Source: Proteles cristata cristata
Taxonomy: Eukaryota; Chordata; Mammalia; Carnivora; Hyaenidae
NCBI GenBank assembly: GCA_017311185.1
Contig: JAESUZ010002552.1
Coordinates: 1,550,001-1,614,000, forward strand
DNA length: 64,000 nucleotides
Direction of reading: 5' to 3'
Under the pieces are notes generated by a model that was not told where the DNA came from, made no database searches, and was given only the letters and a program-made list of their open reading frames with translations. Within the stretch, counting starts at the first letter, position 1; each line of letters opens with the position of its first letter. Shown here one piece after another: positions 11,185 through 23,589 of this stretch. Made by a program: the position numbers and the translations under genes.

Positions 11185-12835
11185 CAGCAAGGAGCTACAT
11201 CCCTTTCTCCCTTCCCTGTGGTGGCCCCACACCCTAAGTTTTTTTTTTTTAAAGACACCAAAAAAAAAAAAGCCCTGACAAATAAGAGAAAAATAAAGTA
11301 AACTAAAGCTGCCGAGCAGGAGTTGCTGCAGCCTGGTCAGGGTCTGGAACACGGAGCCAGGAGCCCCAGAGCCACACCTGGCACGAAGATCGACAGGACA
11401 CAGAGCCCGGAGCCAGCACAGTGTCCGCTCGGCTTCTCTTGTTTGCGTTTTTAAGCTTGTGGTTTTTTCCTGTGTGTAATAAACAACAGCGGTCTGTGGG
11501 GAGAAGATCCTCGTCCTGCTGCCCTTCCTGCGCCCGGTCCTCCCGAGAAGACAGCGCCCTCTGGAGCCTGCTGGGAGGATCGCCACCTGGGAGCCCCGGC
11601 GCCGGAGCCTGGCCCCTGTCTTCCTTCGCCTGGACTCCACTCACCAGTCCAGAAGCAAGAAAACCCCCCATGAGCCAAGAGCCCTCTTAACGCTGCTAAC
11701 TCCAGGGGGACAGACAAGGGGACGACTTTGGGACAAAAGCTGATTTGGGTTTTAAAAAGCCCAACTTTTTTCTTTCTTTTTTTTTTTTTTTTAAATTACC
11801 ATAACTAAAGCTTTCAGACTGGAGATGCTCTCCTTCACGCCTCTTCACAGCTGGGGCATTGTGCTGGTCATTGTTTGTTTTTCTTCAAATACAGCTTTTC
11901 TAATGCTAGCCCCCAGGGTGCTAGGCGGGTGTTGGCCAGGCCCTAAGCACAGCCACAGTAGACCGGAGATCTAACAAGGATTTTGTTTTTGTTTTTGTTC
12001 TGATGTTTTGGATGGAATCTAGTTGCCTCCAAGAATTGTGCCTTAGCATTTGGGGACCAGGGGGCAACTGCCCCTCCCTGAAATATCCCTCAGCCTCTTC
12101 CCTTTTCCCCAGTGCCATGTTCAAACCCGCTGGGGGAGACGGGGGTCGTGCCCGTTGCCCCTGGCTTGTTTGGCATCGCAGTGAGGTGAAGAGGAGAGCA
12201 GGTGAAAGGAGATTTCTTATGGTAGCGTATTGCGTTTTCCCCGCCCACTTCCTCTAGGCCACCCCTGGTCTACTCCCCAGCTATCTGAAGGCTAGCACAG
12301 ACCCCGAGAGCGTCTCTCGCCTTTAATTTATTCCCTCTTAATGTGCTCCTCCTGACCTTCGTGCCCCCTTCTCGGAGCCTCCTAGACATAGGCCCTTTGG
12401 ACCGAGTTTCTCAGGGATGCCCATGCCCCCCCTCAGCCCCTCCTGGCATCAGTCTGCAGTCCCACCCCGGGAGCTGGAGCCTGGGTGTTCGGGGACATCT
12501 TGCCTCAGCCGTATGATTCTTTCCCACGGGCGTGATCTTGCCCCAAGTACTTGTGGACAAAACTCGGTGCTGTCCCAGAGAGTAAAGGTGTTCAGCACCA
12601 AGGCACAGAGCTCTGTGCATCCACATGGGTGGGCCCCGCTCTTGTGCCCCTTGGAGCCCGAAGCTTTCCAGTGCTCCCAGGAGGCATCAGAGAAAGACGC
12701 CCCAAGTTTGACCTGACCCCTCCTTCCCCAGGGAAGCCCTGTCAACCTGAGCCAAAGGGCTGGGGTGCACTTGTTTACTGTGTAAGCAAGAGTAGAAGAA
12801 TGTCTGATGTACAGTGGAACCTTGTACAGAATAAA
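11185..12835 (+). other. USP2: USP2 3' UTR with three candidate poly(A) signals
   Basis: Non-coding sequence follows the TAG at 11182-11184. AATAAA hexamers lie at 11292-11297, 11478-11483 and 12830-12835. The last fits a long 3' UTR of about 1.65 kb; the first two could give short 3' ends. A run of about 19 T lies near 11772-11792. Which signal is used cannot be told from sequence. Confidence 0.75.
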
Positions 12836-13547
12836 TAATAGCTTTGAGGAAGTTGGTAAGTGACGGCATCTTGATTTGGGGAGGGTCTACACCCGGAAAG
12901 AGCTCTGAGCCTGTTAGTCGCTACCTGTGTTACTGCTCCAACCAGACTGTAAATTCCAAGTTCTTGAAAAAGTTGCCTACTTTCTAGTCTACACTTCTCA
13001 ACTCTACAAAACAAATAGTACACATTTTGAATGCTCTGTATTCCCCGATCAACATTTTGCCGCGCTTGTTTCCATATACTTTGTTCTCGGGAGCCAAACA
13101 CGTAGCGGTGGGGTGTCCTCACCACCTCTAAATACATCGACACGCGTCTCCTGAGAGCAAGGGTGTTCTCCCACGGAACCTCAACATCGTCTTCACACCG
13201 AAGAAAATTAGCACGTTTACTAGACATTTCCACCGTCTGCCATTTAACTGCTGGCGTGGGCACCTGCGGTTCTGTTGACACTTGGGCGCCTGTGCGGACC
13301 TAGGATGAGCCGCCACTGGTCTCTCCAGCAGAGGCTGGTGTAATAGTGGCCGCACCTGAATGTGGAGGAATGAAGCCTTGACCCTTGCTGGCCTATTAAT
13401 ACCTAGAAACAGCTGCTTTTTTATGTTAAAGGTTTCGTTCTCCAAAGTACTTTTTGTCAAGAGTTAAAAAACAGATTTAACCCTTTAAAGAGAGTGCCTC
13501 TTTGGGACACTCGGAGACTGTGTCCTCTGGGGGCTTTTTTGGGGTTG

Positions 13548-13771
13548 GGTTTGTTTTGTTTTGTTTTGTTTTGTTTTTGATGTGTTTATTATCAAGAGAC
13601 CGAGCATGAGCAGGGGAGGGGCAGAGAGAGGAGGAGACACAGAATCTGAAGCAGGCTCCGGTCTCTGAGCTGTCAGCACAGAACCCGACACAGGGCTCAA
13701 ACTCACGGCGCGCAAGATCATGACCTGAGCTAAAGTCGGACTCTCAACCGATTAAGCCACCCAGGCACCCC
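13548..13771 (-). mobile_element. CAN-type SINE
   Basis: Reverse SINE with a TTTTG-repeat tail complement and a GCCACCCAGGCACCCC head. Confidence 0.9.
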
Positions 13772-15139
13772 TCCTTTGGTTTTATCTTTTAACTCTTAGT
13801 ACAATTTAGATCTTTCTACCACTGGTTTTAGAACTCTGGAAGCTGAAGCCTCCGCCAGCTGAACTTGAGAGTGTTTTATCGGATGTTTTCCTAACTGCCT
13901 CCCTGCTGCAGACACTGAAAACTCAAGGCCTATCTCATCTTTGCTGAGACTACAGTGCTTGTTGTCAAACTCCTAACATGAGAGGAGACCAGGCTGGGAG
14001 CATTTCTTCAGGGCATTTTCCAAGAGTTGGAAAAACAGACTCAAAGCCTGGGGTTTCTCCCTGGCATGCCTAGAAGTGGCCCGACCCAGGCTAAGGTTTT
14101 AAATGCAGGTGATTTGCCCAAACCACAGGTCAACAGGATGCTCTTCAAAGTAGAAACAGGCTTCTAGCGAAGTGAATGGGTGAGCGCCGAATCAATGTAA
14201 CCTGCTGTACCTCTCAGCCGGTTCACTGGACATGGAAGCCACCTCGCTGTCTCTGCAGTCTTCCACAGGGGAGCGGACGACGACAGGCAGCGTGGAGAGC
14301 CGGGCCTCAGCCCAGTCCACCCTGGCTCCCAGCTCCCCCTTCTGTACTTAACCTGTGGCGCATTCTTATTCCCGTGGCAACAGATCCCAGTGCTCCTCGA
14401 ATCCCAAACACAATCTGTCCCCCGCTTTCCTTTATCCACCAGCTTTGCCTCCTAGCAACTGGGATTTCTTCTCCCATTCTTTGCTTGCGTTCCAGTGGCC
14501 TCTCCCTGGGGAAGGGGGGTGCTCCCCCAGCCCCTGCTCTTGTATGACCTTGAGCAAGAACCTCCCTCTTTCTGGGCCTTGTGCTTCCTCTGCGTTAAGG
14601 CCCAAGTGCCCTCTTTCCAAGTCACTTCTTGTCTAAGTACATGCCTCTGGCTCCCTGATTCCAGCATATTGAGTTACTCTAGATTTCTGACCAGTGCTCA
14701 GAAAATACTTCTGTAAAGCATCAGGACCACAGAGGTCACCTTGTCCACGTTCTCATTTTGCCAGCAAGGACACAAGCACTAGACAAGGCTTGCTCAAGTC
14801 CCTGGTTTGTCAGTGGCAGAGGCAGACAGTTCCCTTTCCATCTGAGTACTCTGCCTTTTGGGTAACTAACTGACAACCTTTTGCAGGACTTCATGCAGCA
14901 AATTTTCCAACCTTGTATCCTCTAGGAACTGAGCTGAACGGCAGGGTAGCAAGGAAGCTCCCTGACTCTATACATCCACACACATCCAAGAGCAAACCCA
15001 GCACAATCTGTCACCTACATGGGCCCCAGCAGGGTCTGGGCCGGGCACCTCTGAGGCCCCCCTCCAGCACTCTATAGGCAGAAACAAGCAGCACGGCAGG
15101 AGGCGGGAGGGCAGGGGGGGCTGGAGGCAGCAGAAAGGG

Positions 15140-15265
15140 ACTAGTGTTTACAGCACAAATTACTTAATCTCTCTGAGCCTCAGTTTCCTCCTCCATAACC
15201 TGAACACCACAATACCTACTCAGGGTTGTGAGTATCTGGAACATACTAGGTACTCAACTGTACAT
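15140..15265 (+). mobile_element. MIR fragment
   Basis: 'ttaatctctctgagcctcag' followed by 'tttcctcctccataacctg' is typical MIR sequence. Confidence 0.6.
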
Positions 15266-16196
15266 TTCCCACACGCACACCCTCACTTCCAGGACTGTAC
15301 CATCAACACTCCATTCGTGTTCTCTTAGTGGGTGATGCTCAGCCAGCGTCCGGCTCCCCTCGCCTCCCAGGATGCCTATGCCGCCTTTTTCCCTCCAAAC
15401 AACAAGCCATAAAGGCTCAGGAATGCCGAGGAAGTTCAGCCTTGCCCAAATCAAGCAGATTTAGTGAAGTAGAGCTACAGTATGGGCACCCCAAATCCAA
15501 GGGATGAGCATTTCTGATTTCCTAATATGCAGCACGGCCTGCCCCTTGGACATAGCGGAAGGTTGGCTGGGATTGCGCTGCCTCGGGATGAGGGTCAAGG
15601 CCAGGGGTGGCAGTGAACAAGGAGAGGAGGAGTAAACTTGGCAGATTTGGGTGGAGGAGGAGAAGTCAGGTCCTAAACGCACACCTCTGGCTCCGGCCCG
15701 GGCACAAGGAAAAATAAGGCATCCCAGATGAAAGGAAGAGCCCAGACGCAGCATGTTCCAGGGACAACGAAGAGGCTGGTCTAGCCGGAGCGGGAATGTG
15801 AGCTAGAGAAAGAGCAGGAGAGAACGCTGGAGAGCCAGAGTCCCAGAGTGTTACAGCCAACCTGGGACTGGCCTCGCCCTTCCTGATGGCAGAAGAACCA
15901 CAAAGAGCCAAGGCGAGAGAATTGTGTGTGGAGGCGGGGGGGAGAGGGGGTGCGTGTTCAGGAAGATATGCTTTCAGGAATACAAGCAGAAGCCCAAGGG
16001 AGCTAGAACCCACCTGAGCACCACTCCACATTTCCCGTGCCCGGAGGATGGCTGCGGGCATCAGCAAAGCCAGAGAGAACCTTCCCACACAGCCTCTGGA
16101 AAACTGTACCCTGTGCTCACAGACGAAAAAACAAATAAGGTCTTAGTGTTACTGTGGAAATACTTCTGACCTCTCAGACTCTCTAAAAGCAGTCCC

Positions 16197-16440
16197 GGGG
16201 CACCTGGGTGGCTCAGTCGGTTGAGCGGCAGACTTCGACTCAGGTCATGATCTCACAGTTCATGGGTTCCAGCCCCGCGTTGGGCTCTGTGCTGACAGCT
16301 AGCTCAGAGCCTGGAGCCTGTCTTCGGATTCTGTGTCTCCCTCTCTCTCTCTGACCCTTCCCTGCTCGTGGTGTCCCTCTCTCTCTCTCAGAAATAAATA
16401 AAACATTAAAATAATAATAATTAAGTAGTTAATTAAAAAA
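16197..16440 (+). mobile_element. CAN-type SINE with target duplication
   Basis: Complete element; AAAGCAGTCCC flanks both ends. Confidence 0.95.
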
Positions 16441-17845
16441 AAAGCAGTCCCCATCCAAGGGTCCAAGAAAGAAAGGCTTATGCCCCTATACAAAAGCAGC
16501 CCAAGGGCCCCCAGGGGATGACTGGAGAAGAACCTGGGGGTGAAGGAGCCCCCCCCCCGAGGATGACGACAGCTGCCTTAGGAACACAAAATATGTCTGC
16601 CATCCCTTCGCTTTGAGTTTCTCGCTTTGTTCCCCTCTGTCACCAACATTCAGGGCAGGGTGAAAGAGGTGTGTCCTAGAGAACTCGAGCCTCGGAGCCT
16701 TGATGCCATCATCTGTGAAATGGTTATGCTAGTCACGAGACCTGAGGAGGGAAACGAGGAAGATCTCCTGCCCGGGGTCTACTACATAATGCCCTGCAAA
16801 TGGTAGGCAGAAATGTCATTATGCTGCCCGCCCCGCCCCCCCCCTTCCTGCCCTGCCCGACTCAGCCAGAGCATGGCTAACACAAATCCGGTTAGCAAGC
16901 CCTTTCCTCTCTCCCGGAGGACAGCTGGGCCAGGCTGGGTTTTTCCAAGAGACTGTCGTCACGGAGGAAGAGGCATGAAATGAAGTAGTTCAGGTTGCAG
17001 AGTGTGGGTTTTCTATCCCGCAGCAGCAGACGGCACCGACCGCCAGACCCCACCGCCTAGCTGAGGGCCTGCCCCTGTCCGAGGACTTGGCTCCTCTTTC
17101 GTCTTCTCCTCTGCCCTTTCTCTGCAGGCTGAAGGGCCCCGGGAGGAAGCAGCCAGCCCCTGAAGCTCCCCTAGTCACATCAGCACAGAGAGGAGAAGCC
17201 CGTGCGTACGACATGTTTCCTCTACTGGCTTATCTCCTTGTCCTGGTCACACAGGTACTTTAACAGGGACCTTCCAAAGACCCAGGCTTGGCTAAATGCC
17301 CGTGACCCCAGATGGAAGGGCAGCAGGTTTTATCCAGAAACCTTAGGATTCAAAGCCTCTAAAGCTGTCAGCCTTTTACACCTAGCTTCCAAGTCTCCCT
17401 TATGCCTGCCCTGACCTCCTCCCCATTCCCACCTTGCACACCCCAGCTCACACAGTACTTTGGGTGAGGTTATGAAAGTGGGGTGTCCAGTTCTCCTGGT
17501 CACACCCCCACCGACCACCCAGGTTCCTCCACCACTGCCTGTGCCTTTAAGGACTGCTGCCCTGAGCCAAGCTCTTGACCTCAGCATCCTCAGCTGAGTT
17601 GGATTAAGGGACCATTTCATGCCTTTGCGAATTCCTTCTGGCTGTATCCTTCCCTCACGCAGAGACGGAGTAGCCAGCAGCCTGAACCGGTCTGCCAAGG
17701 GTCGTCTGAGAGTCCGTCTAGTCTGGCATCCCTTCCCCCAAGGCGGCAGAGGCTGCCCCCTTGATAGTTTCGGATCAGGGAGTGGGCCCTTGGCGGTCTT
17801 GAGCTATCACGGGGACTCCAGGGAAGCCATGCAGAGCCTTGAGCC

Positions 17846-20800
17846 ATGAAGGAATGCTCAGATATCATCCTCTGTGAGGAGGCGACAGAGCTGAGCAAGG
17901 TAAGGGTCACATAGGACCCCTCTCCCAAGACCCAGACCCCCGCCTAGGGCTGGCCGTGCCCAGGGGACATGCCAGCCAGGCAGTGCTCCCGCTGGCCCTC
18001 GGCCCTCAAGTCTTTCCCTTTCAGACTGAGTTCTGCAATCCTGCTTTTGAGCCTGAATCAGGGCACCCCACACCGGGCTTCCAGGAGAATGCCAGCCGCA
18101 GCATCCCCGCTCCCTGGCATGGTAACCATCTCGGGGGGGAATGAAAGGGGGAACAGGCCCAGGAGCTGAGAGCCCTAGGGGCTCTCAAAATCCCACCCTG
18201 CACACCCACAGGTCGGCGGCCCCGAGGGCTGCAGCCAGACTGTCACTTCTCCTGGCTCTGTGTCCTCCTCCTGGCCAGCCTCCTGCTGCTGCTGCTCGGG
18301 CTTCTGGTGGCCATCATTCTAGCTCGTGAGTACCCGGCCCTGCTTGGGAGAAACAACTCTTGAATGAGATTCCGTGCACCACCCTATTCATCACCCCTAG
18401 GGAACCAGCTCCTCTGAATCCCACTCCCCCACCTTCTTCCCTCCAGAGCTGCAGGCTACACCCCTGCCCGGGGCCTCCTATCATCTACTGCCAACCCAAG
18501 ACTTCACTACCACCACCCCCATCCACCCCACCACCACCACCACCATTCCCACCACCTCTCCAGCAACAGGGAACCCTAAAGGACAGCTGAAGGAGGCTGG
18601 CATGAGCCCCTCACCCCAGCCCTGTGAGTACCCAGGGCAGATCTTCCTGGAAAAGAGCCCAAGATGGCAGGAGGAAGGGCGGGGCAGGCAGGAAGAGGAA
18701 GCTTAGAAATAAAAGGGTCTCTCTCCTTTTGAGCTCTGAACTCTAACCTTCATCTCCGCAGCCTGTGGGGGCCTCCTCCCTGGCCCAAGGGGCTTCTTCA
18801 GCAGCCCCAACTACCCAGACCCTTACCCACCTAACGCCCACTGCGTGTGGTATATCCAGGTGGCTGCAGGCCACGCAATACAGCTCAAGATCGAAGCGCT
18901 CAGCATGGAAAGAGTGGCCTCCTGTCTTTTCGATCGCTTAGAAATCTCCCCTGAGCCTGAAGGCCCCCTCCTCAGGTGGGTCTCCCTGCTCCCAGGAGAT
19001 CTCACCCCAGGAGATCTCACCCTTGCCCTGTGCACTGACTAGAGGGCAGAACCAGGGAGCGGCAATGTGAGAGGCTGGGATGGGAGGAAACGGCGAGACC
19101 TGACCTCTGGACCCAGCTCTGCCCCCCGCCTGCTTTATGACCTTGGGAAGGTCGCCTCGGCTCACTGTCAAACAGAGGCCCACCTATCATGCCCATGAAT
19201 AAATGCCCCAAGGATGGATGTGCAGGTCAGGAAGGTCAGAGCTCCCCGGGAAATGAAAGGGCCCTTTTTGACCCCATCATCACCAGTGCAGGGCTTGAAG
19301 AAAGAGAACCAAAGGGCCCAGGCAGCCCCCCGTCTGGCTGGCCCTGGGCTCTGAGCCTCCAACACACCCAGCCTGGCTTCTTGCAGAGTGTGTGGGAGGG
19401 TGCCTCCCCCCACACTCAACACCAACGCCAGCCGCCTCCGGGTGGCCTTCGTCTCCGACAGCAGTGTGGAAGGATCTGGTTTCCAGGCCTGGTACCAGGC
19501 TGTGTCCCCCGGGAATGGTGAGTGTTTTCCCACCGTGTCTCCCGCTGCCTCTCAAGGGTCTCCCCTCCCCTCCAGCACTGGCAAAAGGGGTGGAGAGTCG
19601 GGGAGGGGGGTTCTGAATCCAGACGCCCCTCCCCAGGGAGCTGTGCTCATGATGAGTTCCCCTGTGACCAGCTCGTCTGCCTGCTGCCTGACTCAGTGTG
19701 TGACGGTTTCGCTAACTGTGCTGATGGCAGGGATGAAGCCCACTGTGGCGCCAAGCTCTTGGGTACGGACCCCTCCAGGCGCAGGGCGGGGACTCTCTTC
19801 CGGCATCTGCTCCAGGTTCAGCCTGAGCTCCCCAGCTCTGGCCCAGCCCCAAACTGGCCAGGACATTCTTCTGGCCCAGAACTTGCTTCCTCATGGGCCT
19901 GGCCAAAAACTCTCCCCTGTGAGGTCCCTTCCAGCCCGACTGGGCGAAGGCATGAGACCCTGGCAAACTCACAAGCCCCTCCTCCTGTCCGCAGGGTGTG
20001 GGGGGAATCTGACTGGGCTCCAGGGCGCTTTCTCTGCTCCCAGTTACCTGCAGAGGTACCCTCACCAACAGGTAAGCCAGCACCCCTTGGGGAGGGCGGT
20101 GTGGCACACATGGGCACACCTGGGTCCCCGGGGTTAGTGTGACTGGGAATGGCACAGGAGACCCTGCCATGTTCTTGGGAAGGTCAGAGCTCAAACAGGC
20201 AGAAAGGGAAGTGTACTTAGTGCTTCCTAGGTGTCCAGAGATCAAGTAAACTTATCTTTCAGAGCAGACAAGTTAAAGGGCCCTTCTGCCACCGAAGATA
20301 AGAGTTAGGTGGGCCACACCCACCTGCACGCTACCCAGCCTGCAGCAGGGAGGAAGCCCTTCTAGAACTCACCCTGGATGTCCAGACTGGGATGAGAGAA
20401 GGAACCCTTGAACCACTCCCTCCGTGCCCTCCCCCAGCTTTGCACGTGGCACATCTCGGTGCCCGCGGGACATGGCATGGAATTGCAGTTCCACAACTTC
20501 AGCCTAGACGCTCAGGACGCGTGCAAGCTGGACTACGTGGCCGTGTATGAGACCAGCAACTCGGGGGCCCTGGGCCTCCTGGGCAGGTAGCAGCAGAGCG
20601 GGAGCCCCGGATAAACTCCGTCCTTCCTCCCGCTCTCAGCCAGACGTCTCTTCACTGTCGCCCTAGGAAAAGGCTTGTTCTGGCTCAACCCAAAGCCTTT
20701 GCTCCACATTGGCCTTCTGCAGAAGGTCGTTTCCCAGTGCCCTCCCTTCCCGGCTCTCCTCCCCCCACTCCCCCTTCAAACCCTCACTGGTTTTTCCCAT

Positions 20801-22795
20801 CTCCAACTGGCTCGAGTTCAAGCAGTTTGCTTAATTCTTTGTCTACTCCATATGTGTGTCTTCTTCTCAGGCCTTAAGCTCCATGAGTCAACGACCTTGT
20901 GTCCCATCCCCTCTGGCATCGCCCAGAGCACCAGTCAGAGTGAGGCCCGTGGGAACACACCCCGGGTCGGCCAAGGGCCCCCTGCCCAGGTCTACTCTCC
21001 GCCTTGGGCAGGTTCTGTGGAGCTGAGCCACCGCCTCGCCTCGTCTCCTTGCACAGCCAGCTGGTGGTGCTCTTTAGGACAGACCGTGGCATCAGCAGTG
21101 GGGGCTTCTCTGCCACCTACCGGGCCCTCAATGCCACTGAAAGTAGGTGCCCCAAGGTGGGTGTGGGTGGGCGGTATGGGGTGCCTCCGGGCGAACGAGG
21201 AAGGGCTCTGGACCTTGGTCAGGACACTGTGAAGGCAGTGTAGGGGCCACAGGCAAGTGCCAGGGCACTGCCATGCCCCCTCTGCCTCCAGATCCCTGTG
21301 GGCCTGGAGAGTTCTCCTGCCGCGACGGAGGGTGTAAGGGTCTGCAGTGGATGTGTGACACATGGAGAGACTGCACAGATGGCAGCGACCGCAACTGCAG
21401 CAGCCCCTTGTTCCCACCCCCTGGTGAGAAGCCTGGCCCAGTGGGCGGGGCCCCGTGAGCACCGTGGGCGGGGCCTGTCGGGTCGGAGCCAGCTGGGTGC
21501 CCATTCAGAGCACACTTCATAATGGCCCACCCCTGTCCTCCCTGATGGTGGTTCCCCATCCTGACTCAGGGGCCACTCCACAGAGTCCCCCGGAGGGACT
21601 CTCATCCGTCACCCTCAAGGGAAATGGGAATCAGGGAGTTAGTGGGTGGGGCTTCAAGAACCAGCCCAGCCTTGGGGTGCCTGGGTGGCTCAGTCCGTTG
21701 AGCACCCAATCGTGGTTTCTGCTTGGGTCGTGATCTTGCGGTTCGTGGGTTCGAGCCCCGTGTTGGGCTCCCTCCGTGCTGCTGGTGTGGATCCTGCTTG
21801 AGATTTTCTCTCTCTCTCTCTCCTCCTCCCACTCCCTCTCTGTCTCTCTCTCTCAAAATAAAAGAATACATTAAGAAAAGAAAAGAACCAGCCCCGCCTT
21901 GTCACAAAAAGAGCTCCTCTCCACAGCCCACCTCAGAGATGAAGGCGAGGGCCACTGGCTGACACAGTAGAACATGTGACTCTTGATCCCACAGCCATGA
22001 GTTCAAGTCCCATGTTAGGTGTGGAGCCTACTTAAAAAAAAAAAAAAAAAAAAAAAAGATGGAGGTGACAGCAGGGAGTTAGTTCCTTCTGGATGCCCAG
22101 CAGTCCTTGCTGATGTCAGCACCCCATGCTCCCTGAGATTGAAGGGACACCTGCATGGTGCCCAGGGCTTCCAAATGGTGTTTGGGCAGGCTGTCCAGGA
22201 TCATAGGCACTGGCAAAGTGTGCAAATCATCTCTCCATGTTATCGCCTTTGATTCCCACAACACCCATCTGACCCAGAGAGAGTGATGAGGTGACTTGCC
22301 CCAGGGCCACCAGCCAGTGTATCCCCACAGTGACCGTTCCTTCCCACCCCTACAGAGCTAGCCTGTGAGCCCGTCAAGGTGGAGATGTGCATCGGTCTGA
22401 GCTACAACACCACGGCCTTCCCTAACATCTGGGTGGGCATGGCCACCCAGGAGGAGGTGGTGGAGGTCCTCAGAAGTTACAAGGTGCTCTGGGCAGAGTT
22501 GAGGAGGGAGCCCCAGGAAGTGGAGGGAGCCTCGGGGGCGTGGTGCCTGAGCGCTGATCTCCTTCCACAGAGCCTGACGAGTCTGCCCTGCTACCAGAAT
22601 TTCCGGAGGCTCATCTGTGGGCTGCTGGTACCCCACTGCACCCCCACGGGCAGCGTGCTTGCCCCTTGCCGCTCTGTGTGCCAGGAAGCAGAGCACCAGT
22701 GCCAGCCTGGCCTGGCTCTACTGGGTACCCCCTGGCCTTTCAACTGCAACAGGCTGCCTGAGGCCACTGGCCTGGAGGCTTGTGCCCAGCCCTGA
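17846..22795 (+). CDS. MFRP: MFRP, membrane frizzled-related protein, 13 coding exons, 584 aa
   Basis: Type II membrane glycoprotein of retinal pigment epithelium and ciliary body; human mutations cause nanophthalmos and retinal degeneration. Exons: 17846-17899, 18025-18121, 18212-18325, 18447-18623, 18762-18975, 19387-19517, 19637-19762, 19995-20071, 20438-20586, 21012-21142, 21292-21423, 22356-22483, 22571-22795. All introns are GT-AG; 1755 nt including TGA (human 579 aa). Order: cytoplasmic N-terminus, Leu-rich transmembrane helix about 65-88, Thr-rich stalk about 105-147, CUB1 about 149-259, LDLa1 about 265-299, CUB2 about 306-420, LDLa2 about 426-459, frizzled cysteine-rich domain about 470-582. 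Residues around both LDLa calcium motifs differ from consensus (R294, R457). Intron 11 holds SINEs and a MIR; intron 12 is only 87 bp. No poly(A) signal follows before C1QTNF5, suggesting a shared transcript. Identity is very secure. Confidence 0.96.
18508..18560 (+). repeat. MFRP: Coding (ACC)n tract in the MFRP stalk
   Basis: Imperfect ACC/CCC repeats encode a Thr/Pro-rich, probably O-glycosylated stalk between the membrane helix and CUB1. The pure part is a run of five ACC triplets. Such a tract may vary in length between individuals or species. Confidence 0.8.
19075..19190 (+). mobile_element. MIR fragment in MFRP intron 5
   Basis: 'tttatgaccttgggaaggtc' and the neighbouring text resemble MIR. 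Confidence 0.5.
20840..20950 (+). mobile_element. L2-like fragment in MFRP intron 9
   Basis: 'ggccttaagctccatgagtc' and 'gaccttgtgtcccatcc' resemble the L2 3' region. Confidence 0.4.
21674..21883 (+). mobile_element. CAN-type SINE in MFRP intron 11
   Basis: Complete element flanked by AGAACCAGCCC(A/C)GCCTT copies. Confidence 0.95.
21953..22057 (+). mobile_element. Short tRNA-derived SINE with A-tail, MFRP intron 11
   Basis: Short SINE type lacking the CT-rich body, ending GAGCCTACTT plus more than 20 A. Confidence 0.75.
22210..22330 (-). mobile_element. MIR fragment in MFRP intron 11
   Basis: 'gatgaggtgacttgcccc' and 'gattcccacaacacccatct' are MIR core text in reverse. Confidence 0.6.
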
Positions 22796-23589
22796 CCCTG
22801 AAGCCGGCCCCTGCCCTCTGTCTGCCCACCCACCTTTGCCCATCAGGGCAGGCAGGCAGGGGACTCTGCCCATCCTCTCTGGAGCCTCCCAGGGAGGGGA
22901 AGAGGAGTCCCCAGCGGGGCTGATGGAAGCTTCCCTGTCCCATTACTTGCCCCAGCTCCTCACCGTGCCATTGACAGTGAGGACTGCTTCCCACACAGCC
23001 TCTGACCCCCATTTCCTATCTTCTACCCTCTTCTCTCCACCTCCTTTTCCAGGTTCTCCATCACCTGCCTTCTGACTTTTGTCATTCATTCAACAAAAAT
23101 GTATTGAGTGCCTAGGGACTGTGGCAAGCCCTGTTCTGAGTCCCTGGGAATCCAGTTGTCTGTCTGCCTCTAGAATTCTCCACCCTCGGTCCTCAGCTTT
23201 TATTTCTCCTGGTCTAGTCTGGTCCTTGGTCTCCATCACCTCTTCTTCTGGCTCCTTGGAGCGGTGGATGTCCTGGGTGTCTGTCTCCCACAGCTCTGCC
23301 TCTCTGTGCCCAGCTAAGACTCTCTCCCCCTCCTTTCTCCCCCAAACCTTGGCCTGCGGCCGGGCGACACCACGAGTTATTTCCCTGCTATTTCCCGGCC
23401 CGGAGTTCTTGGCCCTCGAACAACTGGTTTCCTCTTGGAGTCTGGGAGGAGCAGAGCGGAGCCGGCAGGGAGCGACCCGGGACCAGGGGGCCGCCGAGGG
23501 CAGGAGAGAAGCGCAGGGACGGGACAGGGATCCGCGGGAGGGTCCGGAGAAATGAGCGCCCAGAAGGAGGCCCCCGGAGCCGGGAGGGG
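22796..23589 (+). other. MFRP 3' sequence and non-coding exon of C1QTNF5
   Basis: This sequence lies between the MFRP stop and the first C1QTNF5 intron. I found no AATAAA or ATTAAA. A likely 5' UTR exon ends at the donor GGGG|GTGAGT (exon end 23589), pairing with the CAG acceptor at 23867-23869. GC content and CpG rise from about 23350, marking a probable C1QTNF5 promoter. A short ancient-repeat-like piece (TTCATTCAACA...) lies near 23082-23115. Confidence 0.6.

Larger units (their letters stand above)
12840..17845. other. USP2-MFRP intergenic region
   Basis: No gene recognised. It carries two SINEs (13548-13771 and 16197-16440) and degraded MIR-like pieces (about 14540-14650, 14735-14830, 15140-15265 and possibly 16665-16815). 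A short signal-peptide-like frame ending at CAG|GT lies at 17213-17254 and is discussed as a finding. Confidence 0.6.

Noticed and set aside
16197..16280. tRNA-like A and B boxes in SINE heads as tRNA genes
   Set aside because: They belong to dispersed SINE copies with CT-rich tails and target duplications and cannot fold as mature tRNAs.
19388..20142. Open frames of 206-249 aa running through MFRP exons 6-8 and introns
   Set aside because: They read through splice sites. Correct splicing gives the CUB/LDLa order with matching phases.
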